From: Deltaproteobacteria bacterium
GTDB taxonomy: Bacteria; Desulfobacterota; Desulfobacteria; Desulfobacterales; Desulfatirhabdiaceae
Direction: 5' to 3'
NCBI GenBank assembly: GCA_016219185.1
Contig: JACRBZ010000073.1
Span: 36,180-100,179 of the forward strand
DNA length: 64,000 nt
Shown here in pieces: positions 53,425 to 61,749 of the stretch (its first letter is position 1; each line of letters begins with the position of its first letter). The position numbers and the translations under genes were made by a program. Under the pieces are notes generated by a model, which was given only the letters and a program-made list of their open reading frames with translations, was not told where the DNA came from and ran no database searches.

Positions 53425-53580
53425 CTTCGTACCGGCGGCACGGCGTTCCGCTGTTCCACCTGTCCAATATCTGCGTTGCGCTTCATCCTTCGTCATTGCG
53501 GCGTACCCAAATGTACGGCAGGCGGAACGCCGGTCCTCAAAATTCGCGCGCCTTGATCTTGGACTTTTTTCGAAGCCATC
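53421..53580 (+). repeat. Dispersed TIR-bounded repeat, copy C
   Basis: Starts ATGACTTCGTA and ends TTTTTTCGAAGCCATC. Contains the CATCCTTCGTCATTGCGGCG core and ACGGCAGGCGGAACGCCGGT. It supplies the thiolase stop codon and separates the thiolase from the acyl-CoA dehydrogenase gene within the operon. Confidence 0.88.
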
Positions 53581-53607
53581 AAAAATAGGGGGTAAGGAGG
53601 GAATACC

Positions 53608-54750
53608 GTGGAGATATTAACCTATACGGACGCCCATAACGATTTTCGTAAGCGTCTTCGGGCGTTTCTGGAGATCGAGGTCATTCCGTTCGTGGATCAG
53701 TGGGAAAAAGATAAAATCATCCCCAGGGATATCTGGCGGAAAACCGGAAAAGCCGGCTTTTTATGTCCCTGTGTCTCCCCGCAATACGGGGGGCTGGGCG
53801 GCGATTACCGGTACTCGGTCATCGTGGCCGAAGAGCTGGCCGGAACCTGTCATACGGGGCTTGCCGCCGGCCTTCACAGCGATGTGGTCGTGCCGTACAT
53901 CGAATCCTACGGATCAGAGGAGATCCGGCAAAAATACCTGCCGGGCTGTGTTTCGGGAGACATGGTTACGGCCGTTGCCATGACCGAACCCGGAGCCGGC
54001 AGCGATCTGGCCGCCATGGGAACGACTGCCGAGGAAACCGGGGACGATGTCATCTTAAACGGTTCAAAAACATTCATCTCAAACGGGGTTCATGCGGATC
54101 TCGTGGTGCTGGCCGCCAGGGACCCGGCCGTCGAAAACCCCTATCAGGCCATATCCCTTTATCTTCTGGAGAGCGGAACCCCTGGCTTCAAGCGGGGCAG
54201 GCATCTCGAGAAAATGGGCTGGTGGAGTCAGGACACGGCCGAGCTGTTTTTTACAAACTGTCGCATCCCCCGGAAAAACCGTCTGGGAGAAAAAGGCATG
54301 GGTTTTTTCATGCTCATGGAAAAACTCCAGCAGGAGCGCCTGACCTGCGCTGTCGGCGCCGTAACCGCAGCGGAAATGATCTTAAAATGGATCACGAATT
54401 ATTGCAAAAATACCCGGGTATCCGGAAAGCCGCTCTCCAAGTTTCAGGCCACGCAGTTCAGCCTGGTTGAAATGGCAACCGAAGTCAAAATAGGCAGAAC
54501 TTTTGTGGATAAGCTGATTCTGGAGCATATCGCTCATGAAAACGTGGTGGTGGAAACGTCCATGGCCAAGTACTGGACCACGGAAATGGTGCGCCGGGTT
54601 GCTGACAGAAGCCTGGACATTATGGGAAATGATGGTATGCTGGAAAAATTTCCGATGGCCAGGGCCTGGCGGGACGTGCGGGTCATGTCCATTTTTGCCG
54701 GAACCAATGAAATCATGAAAGGCATTGCCGCCAAATTCATGGGACTTTGA
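53608..54750 (+). CDS. Acyl-CoA dehydrogenase
   Basis: A 380-residue FAD-dependent acyl-CoA dehydrogenase: MTEPGAGSDLAAMGTTAEET and the substrate/FAD segment GSKTFISNGVHADLVVLAAR, with LDIMGNDGMLEKFPMARAWR and IFAGTNEIMKGIAAK at the C terminus. The 376-type Glu position (E in IYEGT) is Ala, so the catalytic base is probably the Glu in LQQERLTCAV, as in long-chain and isovaleryl-CoA dehydrogenases. It introduces the 2,3 double bond. GTG 53608 has AAGGAGG upstream. Confidence 0.93.
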   Translation: MEILTYTDAHNDFRKRLRAFLEIEVIPFVDQWEKDKIIPRDIWRKTGKAGFLCPCVSPQYGGLGGDYRYSVIVAEELAGTCHTGLAAGLHSDVVVPYIESYGSEEIRQKYLPGCVSGDMVTAVAMTEPGAGSDLAAMGTTAEETGDDVILNGSKTFISNGVHADLVVLAARDPAVENPYQAISLYLLESGTPGFKRGRHLEKMGWWSQDTAELFFTNCRIPRKNRLGEKGMGFFMLMEKLQQERLTCAVGAVTAAEMILKWITNYCKNTRVSGKPLSKFQATQFSLVEMATEVKIGRTFVDKLILEHIAHENVVVETSMAKYWTTEMVRRVADRSLDIMGNDGMLEKFPMARAWRDVRVMSIFAGTNEIMKGIAAKFMGL

Positions 54751-54767
54751 AAAAGCGAGGATTTTTC

Positions 54768-56771
54768 ATGTACAGAACACTTTTTAGCCCGATTCGAATC
54801 AATACCGTTGAAATCAAAAACCGGATCGCTTATCCGGCCCTGGGGCTGCTTTACTCTTACGACAGCAAGCTGAACGACCGGTACTATGCCTATTTTGCGG
54901 AAAGAGCAAGGGGCGGAGCAGGCCTTGTGACGGTGGGGCCGGTTGGGGTGGATTTTCTGGGCTCCGGGCTTCTGGCCCTGTCCCTGGCAGGCGATGATGC
55001 CCTACCGTCTTTTCAAAAACTATCCGGCGTCATTCATGACGGGGGCGCAAAGGCCTGGGTCCAGCTCTTTCATGCCGGGGCCTATTCCCATCCCGTTCTG
55101 ATCGATGGCAAAGAGCCCATTGCCCCGTCCGCGGTGTTTTCCAGCTACTCACGGGTGACGCCGCGGGAAATGACCCTTGAGGATATTCAGGAGGTTCAAA
55201 ATAGTTTTATCCAGGCAGCGCTTCGCGCCAAGGCAGCCGGGTTTGACGGGGTCGAAATCATTGCTTCCGCCGGTTATCTGGTATCCCAGTTTTTATCCCC
55301 CATCCGAAATCTGCGGACCGATGCATATGGCGGCAGTTTTGAAAACAGGACCCGCTTTCCCCGGGAGCTGATTGAAAAGATGCGATCCATCCTGGGAAAA
55401 GACTATCCCATTACCATTCGTATGGCGGGAAATGATTTTGTGCCCGGCAGCAACAGCGATACGGAAACCCCGGAAATCGCCAGGGTCTATGAAAGGGCAG
55501 GGGTGGATGCCATCAACATCACCGGCGGATGGCATGAATCCCGGGTGCCGCAGCTTCCCATGGAGCTTCCCCGCTCGGCTTATGCGTATCTGGCGCTCAA
55601 CATCAAGCGGGCCGTATCCGTTCCGGTGATGGCCTCCAACCGGATTGCAGATCCGGCAACTGCGGAGCGGATTCTAACCGACGGCTATGCAGACATGGTC
55701 AACCTGGGCCGGGTTCTGATCGCGGATCCCGAGTGGCCCCTGAAGGCCTTTGAAGGCAGGGCCGATGAAATCCGTCCCTGCGTGGCCTGCTCTCAGGGCT
55801 GTACGGATCAGGTGTTCAGCGGCCAGCCGGTGTTCTGCATCGGAAATCCGCGCGCGGGTTTCGAGGCGGAGCGAAACATTCAAAAAACCGGCGCTCCCAA
55901 ACAAGTCATGATCGTGGGAGCCGGCCCGGCCGGGCTGGAAGCGGCGATTACAGCAACCCAGGCCGGTCACCGGGTCGAGCTTTATGAAAAAAGCCAGGAC
56001 ATCGGAGGCCAGCTTTGGATGGCCGGGGCCCCGCCGCACAAGCGAGAGATTCTGGAATATGTCCGGTATTATTCGGCGATGATCCGAAAACTTCAGATAC
56101 CGCTTTATCTGAACACTGCTGTGGATATGGATCTGATTCAAAGCAAAAAACCCGGGTTCGTCCTGATTGCCGAAGGCGCCGAAGCCCTGATCCCGCCGAT
56201 TCCGGGCGCAACCGATCCCGGAGTGTTCAACTCGTGGGAAGTGCTTCGCGAAAACCCCCTTCTGGGAAAGCGGGTGGCCATCATCGGCGGCGGGGCCGTG
56301 GGACTTGAAACCGCGCTATTCGTGGCAGCCAAGGGAACCATCACCCCGGAAATCCTGCATTTTCTCTTTACCTACGAGGCGGAAAGCGTTGAGCGGTTAA
56401 GGGAGCTGATGTTTCAGGGCTCTTCCCGGGTGACGGTGTTTGAAATGCTGCCCAAGGCCGGAAAAGATGTCGGCAAATCCACAAAATGGATTCTGACCGA
56501 CAATCTGAGACGCTATGGGGTCAAAGTGAATACCGGCACAAAAGTGATATCCATTCAAAGCGGGACCATCACCTACGAAAAAGACGGCGCCTCCTTTCAG
56601 GAAAACTTTGATTCGGTGATCCTGGCTTCGGGTTCCCGTCCGGTTCAGCGCCTTTCCCGAGAAATCGAATCGCTGAAAATTCCTTTTGCGGTCATCGGCG
56701 ACTGCATCAAACCCGGAAAAATCAACGACGCCATTCACGCCGGCTTTCTGGCGGCAACGGGAATCGGCTGA
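54768..56771 (+). CDS. 2,4-dienoyl-CoA reductase-like FAD/FMN/4Fe-4S oxidoreductase
   Basis: The N-terminal half is an old-yellow-enzyme barrel (IKNRIAYPALGLLYSYDSKL, GFDGVEIIASAGYLVSQFLS, YGGSFENRTRFPRELIEKM). The Cys cluster CVACSQGC...CIGNPRAG binds 4Fe-4S. The C-terminal half has FAD- and NAD(P)H-binding Rossmann folds (MIVGAGPAGLEAA, VAIIGGGAVGLETALFVA). This is the DCR/trimethylamine-dehydrogenase-like architecture, reducing enoyl or dienoyl-CoA double bonds. The ORF overlaps the upstream gene, but ATG 54768 with CGAGGA upstream is the likely start. It completes the operon. Confidence 0.92.
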   Translation: MYRTLFSPIRINTVEIKNRIAYPALGLLYSYDSKLNDRYYAYFAERARGGAGLVTVGPVGVDFLGSGLLALSLAGDDALPSFQKLSGVIHDGGAKAWVQLFHAGAYSHPVLIDGKEPIAPSAVFSSYSRVTPREMTLEDIQEVQNSFIQAALRAKAAGFDGVEIIASAGYLVSQFLSPIRNLRTDAYGGSFENRTRFPRELIEKMRSILGKDYPITIRMAGNDFVPGSNSDTETPEIARVYERAGVDAINITGGWHESRVPQLPMELPRSAYAYLALNIKRAVSVPVMASNRIADPATAERILTDGYADMVNLGRVLIADPEWPLKAFEGRADEIRPCVACSQGCTDQVFSGQPVFCIGNPRAGFEAERNIQKTGAPKQVMIVGAGPAGLEAAITATQAGHRVELYEKSQDIGGQLWMAGAPPHKREILEYVRYYSAMIRKLQIPLYLNTAVDMDLIQSKKPGFVLIAEGAEALIPPIPGATDPGVFNSWEVLRENPLLGKRVAIIGGGAVGLETALFVAAKGTITPEILHFLFTYEAESVERLRELMFQGSSRVTVFEMLPKAGKDVGKSTKWILTDNLRRYGVKVNTGTKVISIQSGTITYEKDGASFQENFDSVILASGSRPVQRLSREIESLKIPFAVIGDCIKPGKINDAIHAGFLAATGIG

Positions 56772-56814
56772 TTCGTATCGTTCATTTGGGATTGAGATAG
56801 ATTCCAAAATACCC

Positions 56815-56863
56815 GATCGTGAACCGTAACGCGTCAAAACCGGACTGGTCACGGTTCACGATC
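56815..56863. terminator. Long inverted repeat after the acyl-CoA operon
   Basis: GATCGTGAACCGT (56815-56827) and ACGGTTCACGATC (56851-56863) are perfect 13-base arms. No T-run follows, so it may be a terminator-like hairpin or a protein site. The rest of 56772-57087 is AT-rich, with a solitary repeat end (TTCGCAAAAAGCCATC, 57040-57055) just before the Cad1-like gene. Confidence 0.5.
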
Positions 56864-57087
56864 CTTGACCATTGTTTGGCCAATCCTAAAAAATCCCCTT
56901 CGAAAATCCTGACCTCACGATCAAAATGATGAAATCTTTCCGATTTTTGCCACCAAAGTAAAATATCTCTTGATATATTGAGCAATTTCCATTTTAAACA
57001 AGTTTTGCCATAAAACTTTATAAGACGAAAATTGGTGGTTTCGCAAAAAGCCATCAAAATTCATTCCAGTTCAATCGGAGTGGGGTC

Positions 57088-59298
57088 ATGTCAAACATTC
57101 TGGTAACGACAATGGGTTTATCCTGGCAGAACCTGCCGCAGATTCTGGGATTAACCAACCCAAATGTCGTGGATCTGTATCGGTTTCACCCATCAAACGA
57201 TCGGATTGCACGGATCAGGGAGGAATTCGGCATACAGCCGGTGGATGAAGTATGGGTCATTACCACGACCGGCAATATGGATCCGCAACTGGCTGACCTT
57301 CAAAAGTGGCATGCCCTGCTTGAGCCTTCCAACTCGCTGTTTGCTGAACTTAAGGAATGGCAAGGCCTGATTGATGCTTCATTCTGGCCGGCGCTGAAGA
57401 TCTTTCAGGTGTCTGGAACAGAAGATCTGACGTCTGAAACCGAATGCCGCATTATGAAAGAGGCGATGCTACGGATTGTGCTGCATGCTTCCGAATATGC
57501 CGCCGGAGGTAAGCTGCTGCTGTCTTTTGCCGGCGGAGCCAAAACCATGAGCGCGGACATGCAGTTGGCCGCAACCCTTTTCGGTTGTGACGTCATGATT
57601 CATGTGGTCAAGGACGACATGTACTCAATGAAACCGGCAAGCGATTTCGGCCCCGAACAGTTCACGGCTTCCCTGCCTGCTGATTTCAAGGATGCGATTA
57701 CGCCATTGGTGACCGGGAAAATCTCCAAAAATGCACTGGTCGGTATGTCACTGGGGGATATGTCCCCGATTCAGGCATCCGATTATCCATTTGTCAGTTC
57801 TGAGAATGAAAAAGTGGCGCTTTTCCGCGTGGACCCGTCCGAGCTGTTTCTTTCGCAAGCCATCGAGAACCGAATGAAGCATGCGGAATACCTTGCGGGC
57901 TTTTGTACAAACGCCCTGCTTGGGCAGGATAATGATGCCAATTTTCTATCCCTTTACAGCCTGCCTTCATGGATTATCGATAAACTGAAAAAAACCAGGC
58001 TCGGGATTCATCCTGAAAAAGAAAGTGTTGAACTTGAATGGCTGAATAAGCTTCCCAAGGCAGCGCTTCACTGTCATCTGGATGGGATCCTGGATGCAAG
58101 CGAGTTGATCCGGGTGGCCAATGCCAATTACCTGCTCCTGGATCGGTATAAAATGCGCACGGCCTTTCAGATTCGGGAATGGCGCCGGCTCCTGGATAGA
58201 CTCAGCATTGCGGATTTTCGGGAACAAATTCCACTAAATACCATAGCGGATGCGGTTCGGGATATCCCTGAGCCGGTCAGCCTCTGCGCCTTTATTCAAC
58301 TCTTTAACGGAGCCTCGGATATTCTGGATGATCTGATCTATGGAAATAAGCGAATCGAATCCGCTTTTGTTTCAACAGGTTTCAACGCTTATGAGGCACT
58401 GGGGGATCTTCAGGGAGCCAGGCTGCTTCAGAGCGAGGCCAGCATACGGGAAACATGTAGAATACTGGCGGAAAAAGCCGAATTGCACAATATCCGATAT
58501 CTTGAGGTCCGGTGCTCTCCGTTCAAGTATATTGCCGGCGGGTTGAATCCGATTCAAGTCGTCGATATTATTGAAGAAGAGCTCTGCAAATCATTGAAGG
58601 ACTTTTCGATTGTTTTTACGGCCGGCCGTCACAGGCTGAAAGCCGATATCGTGCAGTTGGTCAATGTGGCGAAACGCATCATGGAGAATCCCAAAAGCAG
58701 TTGCCGGTTGAGGGGGTTTGATCTGACTGAAAATGAGGCATCCTCTCCGGCAAAGGATTTGCGGAGATATTTTTCCCCTGTCATGGCAAAATGCCAGCAC
58801 ATTACGATCAATGCCGGTGAAAATGGGGATGTTGCCAGTACCTGGGAGGCTGTCCATCAATTGAATGCCGAACGGGTCAGCCATTGCTTGAGCTTAACGG
58901 ACAATCCCGCGATGCTGGAGGAGTTTCTGGACCGAAATATCGCCATCGAAATGTGCCCATCCAGTAATTTTCAGATTATGGGATTCAGGGACAACTATAT
59001 TTCCGAAACCGGAAACAAGCCGGAGTATCCTCTGAAGGATTATCTGGACAGGGGCATCAGGGTCACGGTCAATGCGGATAACCCCGGCATTTCCAGAACC
59101 GACTTTTCACGGGAACTTCACCGGGCCGCCCGATTGACCCCTGGCGGACTCAGTGTCTGGGAAATCTTGAAGATCGTTCGAAACGGCTTTAAAGCCTCCT
59201 TTGCCGGGTATGCCACCCGAAACCGGCTGCTGCGGGAAGTGGAGGCGGAGATTATCGATCTGATACAAAAAGAGGGATACCGCAATAATACCTCATAG
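57088..59298 (+). CDS. Cad1-like CARF-adenosine deaminase protein
   Basis: Residues 1 to ~300 form a CARF-like sensor domain (NILVTTMGLSWQNLPQILG; KLLLSFAGGAKTMSADMQLA at 142-161; VMIHVV), as in NE0113/Csm6-type CRISPR-associated proteins. Residues ~320-736 are an adenosine deaminase barrel: HCH at 328-330, FDLTENE, AGE at 576-578 (catalytic Glu) and RVSHC (His599). Two usual residues differ: the zinc His of HAGE is Asn575, and the second Asp of the DD pair is Asn665 (NADNP). Cad1 proteins bind cyclic oligoadenylate made by type III CRISPR systems and deaminate ATP to ITP. No cas gene or array is within 7 kb downstream or anywhere in the window. ATG 57088 has GGAG upstream. Confidence 0.85.
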   Translation: MSNILVTTMGLSWQNLPQILGLTNPNVVDLYRFHPSNDRIARIREEFGIQPVDEVWVITTTGNMDPQLADLQKWHALLEPSNSLFAELKEWQGLIDASFWPALKIFQVSGTEDLTSETECRIMKEAMLRIVLHASEYAAGGKLLLSFAGGAKTMSADMQLAATLFGCDVMIHVVKDDMYSMKPASDFGPEQFTASLPADFKDAITPLVTGKISKNALVGMSLGDMSPIQASDYPFVSSENEKVALFRVDPSELFLSQAIENRMKHAEYLAGFCTNALLGQDNDANFLSLYSLPSWIIDKLKKTRLGIHPEKESVELEWLNKLPKAALHCHLDGILDASELIRVANANYLLLDRYKMRTAFQIREWRRLLDRLSIADFREQIPLNTIADAVRDIPEPVSLCAFIQLFNGASDILDDLIYGNKRIESAFVSTGFNAYEALGDLQGARLLQSEASIRETCRILAEKAELHNIRYLEVRCSPFKYIAGGLNPIQVVDIIEEELCKSLKDFSIVFTAGRHRLKADIVQLVNVAKRIMENPKSSCRLRGFDLTENEASSPAKDLRRYFSPVMAKCQHITINAGENGDVASTWEAVHQLNAERVSHCLSLTDNPAMLEEFLDRNIAIEMCPSSNFQIMGFRDNYISETGNKPEYPLKDYLDRGIRVTVNADNPGISRTDFSRELHRAARLTPGGLSVWEILKIVRNGFKASFAGYATRNRLLREVEAEIIDLIQKEGYRNNTS

Positions 59299-59376
59299 CC
59301 GCTGAAAATACCTGATTGTCACAGCGTGCGAATGATATGTCAGATGATTATAATATACAAATAAGGAGGTTGCATC

Positions 59377-59607
59377 ATGGAACGGATAATCAAACTTCAT
59401 ATAGAGAAGCTTCCGGAAGGGGTTTATCTGGCAACTTCTGATGATGTTCAGGGCCTCATCGCTCAAGGCCGTACAGTGGCTGAAACTGTTGAGATTGCAC
59501 GGGATGTGGCACGATGGTTATTTGAGGCAGCGATCGAAAGAAAGACAATGGTATTTTTACCAGAGGTGGCGGATACATTTGATTATCCTTTAGTAATAGG
59601 CACCTGA
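59377..59607 (+). CDS. hicB: HicB-like antitoxin (DUF1902 type)
   Basis: A 76-residue protein with the partial RNase-H-like HicB fold: IKLHIEKLPEGVYLATSDDV, QGLIAQGRTVAETVEIARDV, ending DTFDYPLVIG. It normally neutralises the mRNA interferase HicA. AAGGAGG precedes ATG 59377. The hicA frame starts at the base after the stop. Because hicA is interrupted, this antitoxin is probably solitary in function. Confidence 0.85.
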   Translation: MERIIKLHIEKLPEGVYLATSDDVQGLIAQGRTVAETVEIARDVARWLFEAAIERKTMVFLPEVADTFDYPLVIGT

Positions 59608-59829
59608 ATGGGAAGGCTGTCTGGATTCAAATATCGTGAAATAGTTAAACGTCTGAAAAGGTCGGGCTTTGAATTTGATCGTTAGGCGGCAGGAAGTCAT
59701 GAAATATGGTACGATAATAAAAGTGGCCTTTGCACTACTGTACCCAATCATCCAGGTGATATGCCGGAGGGAACTCTCCGAGCAATTTTGAAAGAAGCAG
59801 GAATCACACCGGATGAATTTCTTGCATAA
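59608..59829 (+). pseudogene. hicA: HicA toxin gene with an in-frame TAG
   Basis: The frame reads MGRLSGFKYREIVKRLKRSG, FEFDR-stop-AAGSHEIWYDN and GDMPEGTLRAILKEAGITPD, EFLA-stop, a complete HicA except for TAG at 59683-59685, where related proteins have a residue such as Gln (CAG to TAG). The catalytic His of GSHEIW is beyond the stop, so toxin activity should be lost unless the stop is read through. Confidence 0.85.
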
Positions 59830-59911
59830 ATACCATGTCAATCCATAGTTCTTGCTACCCAAAAATTCTCAATAAGCGATTTCTTGTCATTTTCATGAGG
59901 ATCTATTACTT

Positions 59912-60907
59912 TTGAAGCCGTTGATCAACGATCAAAAGCAAAGTGATTTAAGCACTGACGTTACCTGTGTTTATTGTCATGGTGTGAACAGCCGGCCATT
60001 GTATGACACAGTCAGTACAGCCGGCGACAGGTTTACCCTGAACAAATGCCTCTACTGCGGCTGTTGTTTTCTTTTGCCCAACCCGACGAAGCAGCAGCTC
60101 GATGCAGCCTATGACGATTCTTATTACGGCCAAAGCGAAAGCAAGTTTCCTGGCTGGATCGAAAGGGTGCTTGATCACTTCCGCTCACAGAGGGCCAGGA
60201 CGGTAATGCGGTATGTCAAAGCTCCCGCAAACGTTCTCGATATCGGATGCGGCAACGGGCGATTCCTCCAGGGACTTATTAATAAAAATTACAGCGGCTA
60301 TGGTATTGAGCTGCCTTCGAAGTCGGCGGAAAGGGCATCGCGGATACCGGGCCTGAATTTGAAGACAGGTCAACTATGTGAAGATGATTTCGGAGAGCAT
60401 TTCTTTGATGCGGTGACGATGTGGCATGTTATCGAACATTTGCCTGAGCCGCGGAAAACGCTGCAAATCATCGGAAAGATTTTAAAGCAGGGCGGCTATC
60501 TTATGGCTTCGCTGCCCAATATTGACAGTTTTCAGAGCAGACTATTCAGGGGCAGGTGGCTGCACCTGGACCCGTCCCGGCATCTGCTTTTCTTTGGCGC
60601 TTTGGACCTGGCGAAAATAATGCAGACGTTCGGTTTTGAGATCGTGACAATAAATTATTTCTCGTTGGAACAGAATCCGTTCGGCATGCAGCAGAGCATT
60701 TTGAACTGCATGCTCAGAAAACGAGAAGTGCTCTTTGAAGTATTAAAAGGCAACAGATCCTATGCCCGTGAATATTCGAGTGTCTCAATATTGCTTCAGA
60801 AGCTATTTTATATTACGACCTTTTCGCTATTTGCCCTGTTAAGTGTGATAGAGTCGTGCTCGAAAAAAGGCGGTACAATGGAAATGGTTTTCAGAAAGAT
60901 GAAGTGA
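59912..60907 (+). CDS. Class I SAM-dependent methyltransferase with N-terminal zinc ribbon
   Basis: The first ~60 residues contain CVYCHG and CLYCGCC, a probable zinc ribbon. The methyltransferase fold follows: VLDIGCGNGRFLQGL (SAM motif I), YGIELPSKSAERA, FDAVTMWHVIEHLPEP and GGYLMASLPN. This combination is common in sugar or lipid modification loci. A C-terminal hydrophobic helix (LFYITTFSLFALLSVIE) could anchor it to the membrane. The start is TTG 59912, with no ATG near; GAGG lies upstream. A glycosyltransferase gene follows after 38 bases. Confidence 0.87.
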   Translation: MKPLINDQKQSDLSTDVTCVYCHGVNSRPLYDTVSTAGDRFTLNKCLYCGCCFLLPNPTKQQLDAAYDDSYYGQSESKFPGWIERVLDHFRSQRARTVMRYVKAPANVLDIGCGNGRFLQGLINKNYSGYGIELPSKSAERASRIPGLNLKTGQLCEDDFGEHFFDAVTMWHVIEHLPEPRKTLQIIGKILKQGGYLMASLPNIDSFQSRLFRGRWLHLDPSRHLLFFGALDLAKIMQTFGFEIVTINYFSLEQNPFGMQQSILNCMLRKREVLFEVLKGNRSYAREYSSVSILLQKLFYITTFSLFALLSVIESCSKKGGTMEMVFRKMK

Positions 60908-60945
60908 CATAGAATCTGAAATGATACAATGGAATAAAGGCAGCC

Positions 60946-61695
60946 ATGTTAAACGGACAGAAAATTATCGTTATTATGCCCGCATATAATGCCGAGGCGA
61001 CCCTGAGAAAGACACATGAAGAAGTTATGGCGCAGGGCATCGTGGACAGGGTCATTGTTGTTGACGACGCGAGTAATGACAGGACGATGGAGATAGCATC
61101 ATCACTTCCTGTCACGGTCGTGCACCGGCATGAGAAGAACCGCGGGTACGGCGGCAATCAAAAGACCTGTTACAAGATGGCACTCGAGGCCGGCGCGGAT
61201 ATCGTTATTATGGTGCATCCCGATTATCAGTACACGCCAAGCCTGATACCGGCGATGGCGTCGTTGATCGCCAATGGCCTTTATCATTGTGTGCTGGGGT
61301 CAAGGATACTCGGAGGTTATGCGCTCAAGGGCGGAATGCCTGCCTGGAAGTACACCGCAAATCGTTTTCTCACGCTGGCTGAAAACATTCTTACTGGTGC
61401 GAAACTCTCAGAATATCACACGGGCTATCGGGCGTTTTCAAAAAAACTGCTCGAAAAACTCCCGCTCGACCAGAACTCTGACGGCTTCGTTTTCGACAAT
61501 CAAATGCTTGCGCAGATATTGTGGCAAGGGTGGCAGATCGCGGAGATAACCTGCCCCACGAAATATTTTGAGGACGCCTCTTCGATAAATTTTACAAGAA
61601 GCGTAAAGTACGGGTTTGGCTGTCTTGCTACTGCCATGAAATATCGCCTGAGTAAAATGAAACTGATCAGATCAAAATTGTTTCTCGAAATATGA
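60946..61695 (+). CDS. Family 2 glycosyltransferase
   Basis: A 249-residue GT-A fold enzyme: IIVIMPAYNAEATLRKTHEE, VDRVIVVDDASNDRTMEIAS, and the metal-binding region VIMVHPDYQYTPSL where HPD takes the place of the usual DxD. GYRAFSKKLLEKLP is typical of dolichol/polyprenyl-phosphate sugar transferases, though no membrane anchor is present. It probably transfers a sugar to a lipid carrier. It is co-oriented with the methyltransferase and convergent with the TPR membrane protein. Confidence 0.88.
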   Translation: MLNGQKIIVIMPAYNAEATLRKTHEEVMAQGIVDRVIVVDDASNDRTMEIASSLPVTVVHRHEKNRGYGGNQKTCYKMALEAGADIVIMVHPDYQYTPSLIPAMASLIANGLYHCVLGSRILGGYALKGGMPAWKYTANRFLTLAENILTGAKLSEYHTGYRAFSKKLLEKLPLDQNSDGFVFDNQMLAQILWQGWQIAEITCPTKYFEDASSINFTRSVKYGFGCLATAMKYRLSKMKLIRSKLFLEI

Positions 61696-61749
61696 CGGCA
61701 AAAAGAAACGAAGGTCAGTGGATATTTTTCAGTGTTCAACATCAGGTGG

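Noticed and set aside
56782-57057. 91-residue minus-strand ORF between the acyl-CoA operon and the Cad1-like gene
   Set aside because: Overlaps the 13-bp inverted repeat and a repeat end, and shows no family pattern or ribosome site.
59608-59829. Pyrrolysine at the hicA TAG
   Set aside because: No methylamine methyltransferase context, and the flanking residues fit a simple Gln-to-stop change.
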